Source: Deinococcus sp. LM3
GTDB taxonomy: Bacteria > Deinococcota > Deinococci > Deinococcales > Deinococcaceae
DNA: 64,000 nt
Direction of reading: 5' to 3'
Assembly (NCBI RefSeq): GCF_002017875.1
Contig: NZ_MUFV01000001.1
Location: 901,001-965,000, forward strand
Shown here: in pieces, positions 62,027 through 64,000 of the stretch
How positions within the stretch are numbered: position 1 is the first letter of the stretch
How the letters are laid out: every line of letters begins with the position of its first letter
Program-made: the position numbers and the translations under genes
Notes under the pieces: model-generated
What the model was told of the DNA's origin: nothing
Database searches by the model: none
Seen by the model: the letters and a program-made list of their open reading frames with translations, nothing else

Positions 62027-62079
62027 TACGGATTCCGATGGTGTGGTCTGCAAACACCATTCAATCGGAGTCCGCATGA
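62024..62079. repeat. Dispersed palindromic element, short copy F
   Basis: TGATACGGATTCCGATGG to TCGGAGTCCGCATGA, 56 bp. It keeps both ends and the first hairpin (GATGGTGT...ACACCATTCAATC) but lacks the second stem. It is either a minimal unit or an internal deletion. Confidence 0.85.
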
Positions 62080-62110
62080 CAGGCTGGGACCGCCGTGAAC
62101 GGTCATGCTC

Positions 62111-62116
62111 TAGAAT
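62111..62116 (+). promoter_or_regulatory. -10 box of the gene at 62124
   Basis: TAGAAT, 7 nt before the ATG. Confidence 0.6.
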
Positions 62117-62123
62117 CCCCGTC

Positions 62124-62438
62124 ATGAGAAGCGCGTACCTGACTGCTGCCCGCGCCCTGCAACTGGGCCGTGAATGGGCGGTCGAGGGCGATCAGCGCCG
62201 CGCCCTGTCCTCGTACGGCGAGGCCCTGAACCTGCTGACGATCCTGCCGCCGGAACGCACGCGGGACGTGCTGCTGGCCCACACGCACCTGGCGTTCTAT
62301 CAGACGCTGGAACTGGTGGGCGCGCCCGGCAGTCAGCGGCACCTGCAACTGGGCGTCAGTTACGCCCGCAGCACCCGCGATCCGCTGGCCCGCGCGATTG
62401 CCGAGGAGTGCCTCAGCGGCCTCGACGTCGTGATGTAG
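62124..62438 (+). CDS. Small TPR-like hypothetical protein
   Basis: 104 residues, all helical, with tetratricopeptide spacing (AARALQLGREWAVEGDQRRALSSYGEALNLL, then LLAHTHLAFYQTLELVG). There is no signal or membrane segment. It could act as an adaptor. The start is leaderless behind TAGAAT; a 27-codon extension crosses repeat copy F and was rejected. Confidence 0.75.
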   Translation: MRSAYLTAARALQLGREWAVEGDQRRALSSYGEALNLLTILPPERTRDVLLAHTHLAFYQTLELVGAPGSQRHLQLGVSYARSTRDPLARAIAEECLSGLDVVM

Positions 62439-62525
62439 GACAACCCCGCCTGAGGGGTTTGCCGGCGCTGTCAGCCCGAGTGTACTCGCAGCGCGGCAGG
62501 ACAGGTTCAGAAGAGTTCAAGAGGG

Positions 62526-62560
62526 GCAGGCCGCGTTTCCCGGTGGGAGGCGCGGCCTGC
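62526..62560 (-). terminator. Hairpin after the gene at 62590
   Basis: GCAGGCCGCG and CGCGGCCTGC pair perfectly over 10 bp; on the minus strand CCCTCTTG follows. A weaker AACCCC/GGGGTT stem at 62442-62459 serves the plus-strand gene. Confidence 0.6.
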
Positions 62561-62589
62561 GGTGGTCTGGGGGCGTCGTGCGCTGCGGC

Positions 62590-63084
62590 TTACTGGCCGG
62601 GCAGGCTGAGCTGCGCGGTGGTCTCGCCGGTTTTCTTGTCGTGGATGCACTGCAGGGGCAGTTGACCCAGGGTGTTGACGCGGCCGCCGCTGTGTACGGA
62701 GACGGTCGCGGGGGCCGTCAGGGTCCAGCCGCCGCCATCGAGGGTCTGGGTGGCTTCGACGATCTCGACAGGTTCGGCCTCCAGGTCGGCGTGGATGGTG
62801 TCGCCCTCTTTCAGGGGGGCGCTCTGTTCGATCAGGGTCTTCAGGGGGATGCTCTGGCCGGCGGCACCGACCGTGAGTTCCTCGGTGTCGTGCGAGAGTT
62901 CCTTGCAGGCCTCGATGAACTTGTATTTGCTGATGCCGTTGGCGTCCCGGTCGCTGTAGATCGGGTTGTTGCGCACGGCGGTGGCGGTGACGAAGCCCAG
63001 GAGAGTCACGCTCAGGAGGATGGCAACCCACAGCAGCGCGCGGCCTGCGCCTCCGTGGCCGGTGGTTTTGGTGTGCTTGCTCAT
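62590..63084 (-). CDS. Single-pass membrane protein of unknown function
   Basis: 164 residues. A short basic N-terminus is followed by one transmembrane helix (ALLWVAILLSVTLLGFVTATAV, about 16-37), then an extracytoplasmic domain with two cysteines (EACKEL and LQCIHDKK) that could form a disulfide. No family is recognised. The ATG at 63084 has GGGAAG upstream; TATGCT lies at 63100-63095. An in-frame ATG at 63099 falls inside that box and was rejected. Confidence 0.8.
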   Translation of the reverse strand: MSKHTKTTGHGGAGRALLWVAILLSVTLLGFVTATAVRNNPIYSDRDANGISKYKFIEACKELSHDTEELTVGAAGQSIPLKTLIEQSAPLKEGDTIHADLEAEPVEIVEATQTLDGGGWTLTAPATVSVHSGGRVNTLGQLPLQCIHDKKTGETTAQLSLPGQ

Positions 63085-63094
63085 GTCGCTTCCC

Positions 63095-63100
63095 AGCATA
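63095..63100 (-). promoter_or_regulatory. -10 box of the gene at 63084
   Basis: TATGCT, 10 nt before the ATG; the transcript would have only a few leader bases. Confidence 0.5.
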
Positions 63101-63138
63101 GCGTCCCGGAGTGCCGGGAACGGCGTGGGTGGTGACGG

Positions 63139-63687
63139 TCAGCTGGGAGGCGGGGCGGGCCAGGAGCGCAGCCAGTTGGGGTCACGCTGCCCCAGCTCGC
63201 CGGTGCCGAGTCGTTGCAGGGCGTCCTGCACGCTCTCGCCGCTGGCAGGGCAGCGCAGGTCCGGGTTCAGGTCCCGCAGCGGACCCAGCACGAAGGGCCG
63301 CTCCCAGGCGCGCGGGTGCGGGAGGGTCAGGGCGGGGTCGTCGCACGTCAGGTCCGCGTACGTGATCAGGTCGAGGTCCAGGGTGCGGGCCGCCCAGCGT
63401 TCGTGGCGTTCCCGGCCCGCCTGGGCTTCCAGGGCGTGCAGCGCGCCCAGCAACGCGTCGGGGGGCAGGGTGGTGCGCAGCTGCGCGGCGGCGTTCAGGT
63501 AGTCGGGCTGGCCGGGTGGGCCGCCGACGGGCGCGGTGCGGTACAGCGCCGACACGCCCTGCACGCGGCCCAGCGCGCCCAGTTGCGTGACGGCCCAGCG
63601 CAGCGTGCCCAGCGGGTCGCCCAGGTTCGCGCCCAGCGCGATGAACGCGTCGGCGTGCGGCGGGTCGGGCGGGAGGGGGGCGGTCAT
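63139..63687 (-). CDS. folK: 6-hydroxymethyl-7,8-dihydropterin pyrophosphokinase
   Basis: 182 residues. FIALGANLGDPLGTLR opening, the ALEAQAGRERHERWAARTLDLDLI motif and LPHPRAWERPFVLGPL are the HPPK signature. It adds pyrophosphate to the pterin before dihydropteroate synthesis in folate biosynthesis. The start lies 3 bp after the folB stop on the same strand, a folate operon. Confidence 0.96.
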   Translation of the reverse strand: MTAPLPPDPPHADAFIALGANLGDPLGTLRWAVTQLGALGRVQGVSALYRTAPVGGPPGQPDYLNAAAQLRTTLPPDALLGALHALEAQAGRERHERWAARTLDLDLITYADLTCDDPALTLPHPRAWERPFVLGPLRDLNPDLRCPASGESVQDALQRLGTGELGQRDPNWLRSWPAPPPS

Positions 63688-63690
63688 GGG

Positions 63691-64000
63691 TCAGCTTCCG
63701 GCGCGGGTCAGGGTCAGTTCGGTGAACACGTCCCGGAACACGCCGGGCAGCGGCGCGAAGGGCTTGTGAACACGCACGGTCACGGCGGTCAGGGTCGGCT
63801 GGTCACGCAGCAGGCGGCGGCCGATGCGGGCGGTCAGCACCTCGATCAGCTGGTGGCGGGTGCCCGTGACCTCCTCCTGAATGGCGGCGTACACTGCGGC
63901 GTAGTTGACGGCCTCGTTCAGGTCGTCGTTCAGGTCCGCGAAGGGGTAGTGCAGTTCGGCGTCCACGACGAAGCGGGCGCCCAGGACCGCCTCGGTGTCG
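63691..64000 (-). CDS. folB: Dihydroneopterin aldolase (5' end outside window)
   Basis: The last 102 residues are visible and the frame is open to the window edge. LGARFVVDAELHYPFADLNDDLNEAVNYAAVYAAIQEEV and LIEVLTARIGRRLL, in sections, are FolB; VRVHKPFAPLPG is its conserved C-terminal block. It converts dihydroneopterin to the FolK substrate. The catalytic Glu and Tyr near the N-terminus lie outside the window. Confidence 0.93.
   Translation of the reverse strand, partial: DTEAVLGARFVVDAELHYPFADLNDDLNEAVNYAAVYAAIQEEVTGTRHQLIEVLTARIGRRLLRDQPTLTAVTVRVHKPFAPLPGVFRDVFTELTLTRAGS

Noticed and set aside
63691..63966. folB starting within the window at 63966
   Set aside because: The frame and FolB similarity continue upstream to the window edge; this internal GTG codes for Val in LGARFVVDAEL.

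Overview
The window reads as a piece of a Deinococcus chromosome. It is very GC-rich and densely packed, and its genes fit that genus: an RDRM-like damage-response box before uvrB, amylosucrase, a L25/CTC ribosomal protein, an archaeal/eukaryotic-type prolyl-tRNA synthetase, and many genes whose start codon lies 6 to 8 nt after a TANNNT -10 box (leaderless transcripts). Species cannot be named from sequence alone. About 60 genes are called. No rRNA, tRNA, CRISPR array, prophage or transposase was seen.

Region by region. 0.3-5 kb: Fe-S assembly genes sufC, sufB and sufD, with a compositionally odd secreted-protein gene between sufC and sufB and a Fur-type palindrome at the sufC start site. 5-11.3 kb: envelope and unknown proteins. 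11.7-16.4 kb: rplY, efp, accB-accC and a methyltransferase. 16.6-22.1 kb: acetate assimilation (acs, an MFS exporter, actP-yjcH), then divergent moaA. 23.5-26.4 kb: a GntR regulator, rpmI-rplT and a GNAT enzyme with a short upstream peptide. 26.5-36.7 kb: amylosucrase under a LacI-type operator, a hydrolase, a NADAR protein, proS, an orphan solute-binding protein and glgX. 36.8-47.6 kb: an App1-type phosphatase, two SDRs, a secreted subtilase, a small membrane protein behind a 5-codon ORF, a Cys-peptidase-like protein, a two-gene photolyase, a padR/lepB operon and an Ada-AlkA repair fusion. 47.7-53.3 kb: pyruvate dehydrogenase E2 and E1, diverging from a LysR gene preceded by a Pro-rich leader peptide. 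53.5-64 kb: an MFS exporter, uvrB carrying an intein, a uracil permease, a stand-alone dsRNA-binding-domain gene with a HAD phosphatase and yraN, and folK-folB.

The strongest unusual signals are these. (1) A 522-residue intein sits exactly inside the UvrB Walker A loop; it has a two-motif LAGLIDADG nuclease plus a Cro/CI-type HTH, and uvrB has an RDRM-like promoter. (2) A dispersed imperfect palindrome of about 137-155 bp has five long copies, one 56-bp copy and three decayed copies. Its TGATACGG ends repeatedly form the stop codon of the upstream gene, or its right end supplies the start region of the next gene. (3) Photolyase is split into two genes with its domains in swapped order. (4) A free-standing bacterial dsRBD protein. 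(5) Several tiny ORFs overlap the starts of regulators or membrane proteins. (6) Specific operator candidates precede sufC, accB/gntR, amylosucrase, padR and yjcH.

Antisense reading frames longer than the real genes are frequent here because of the GC content; they were ignored.
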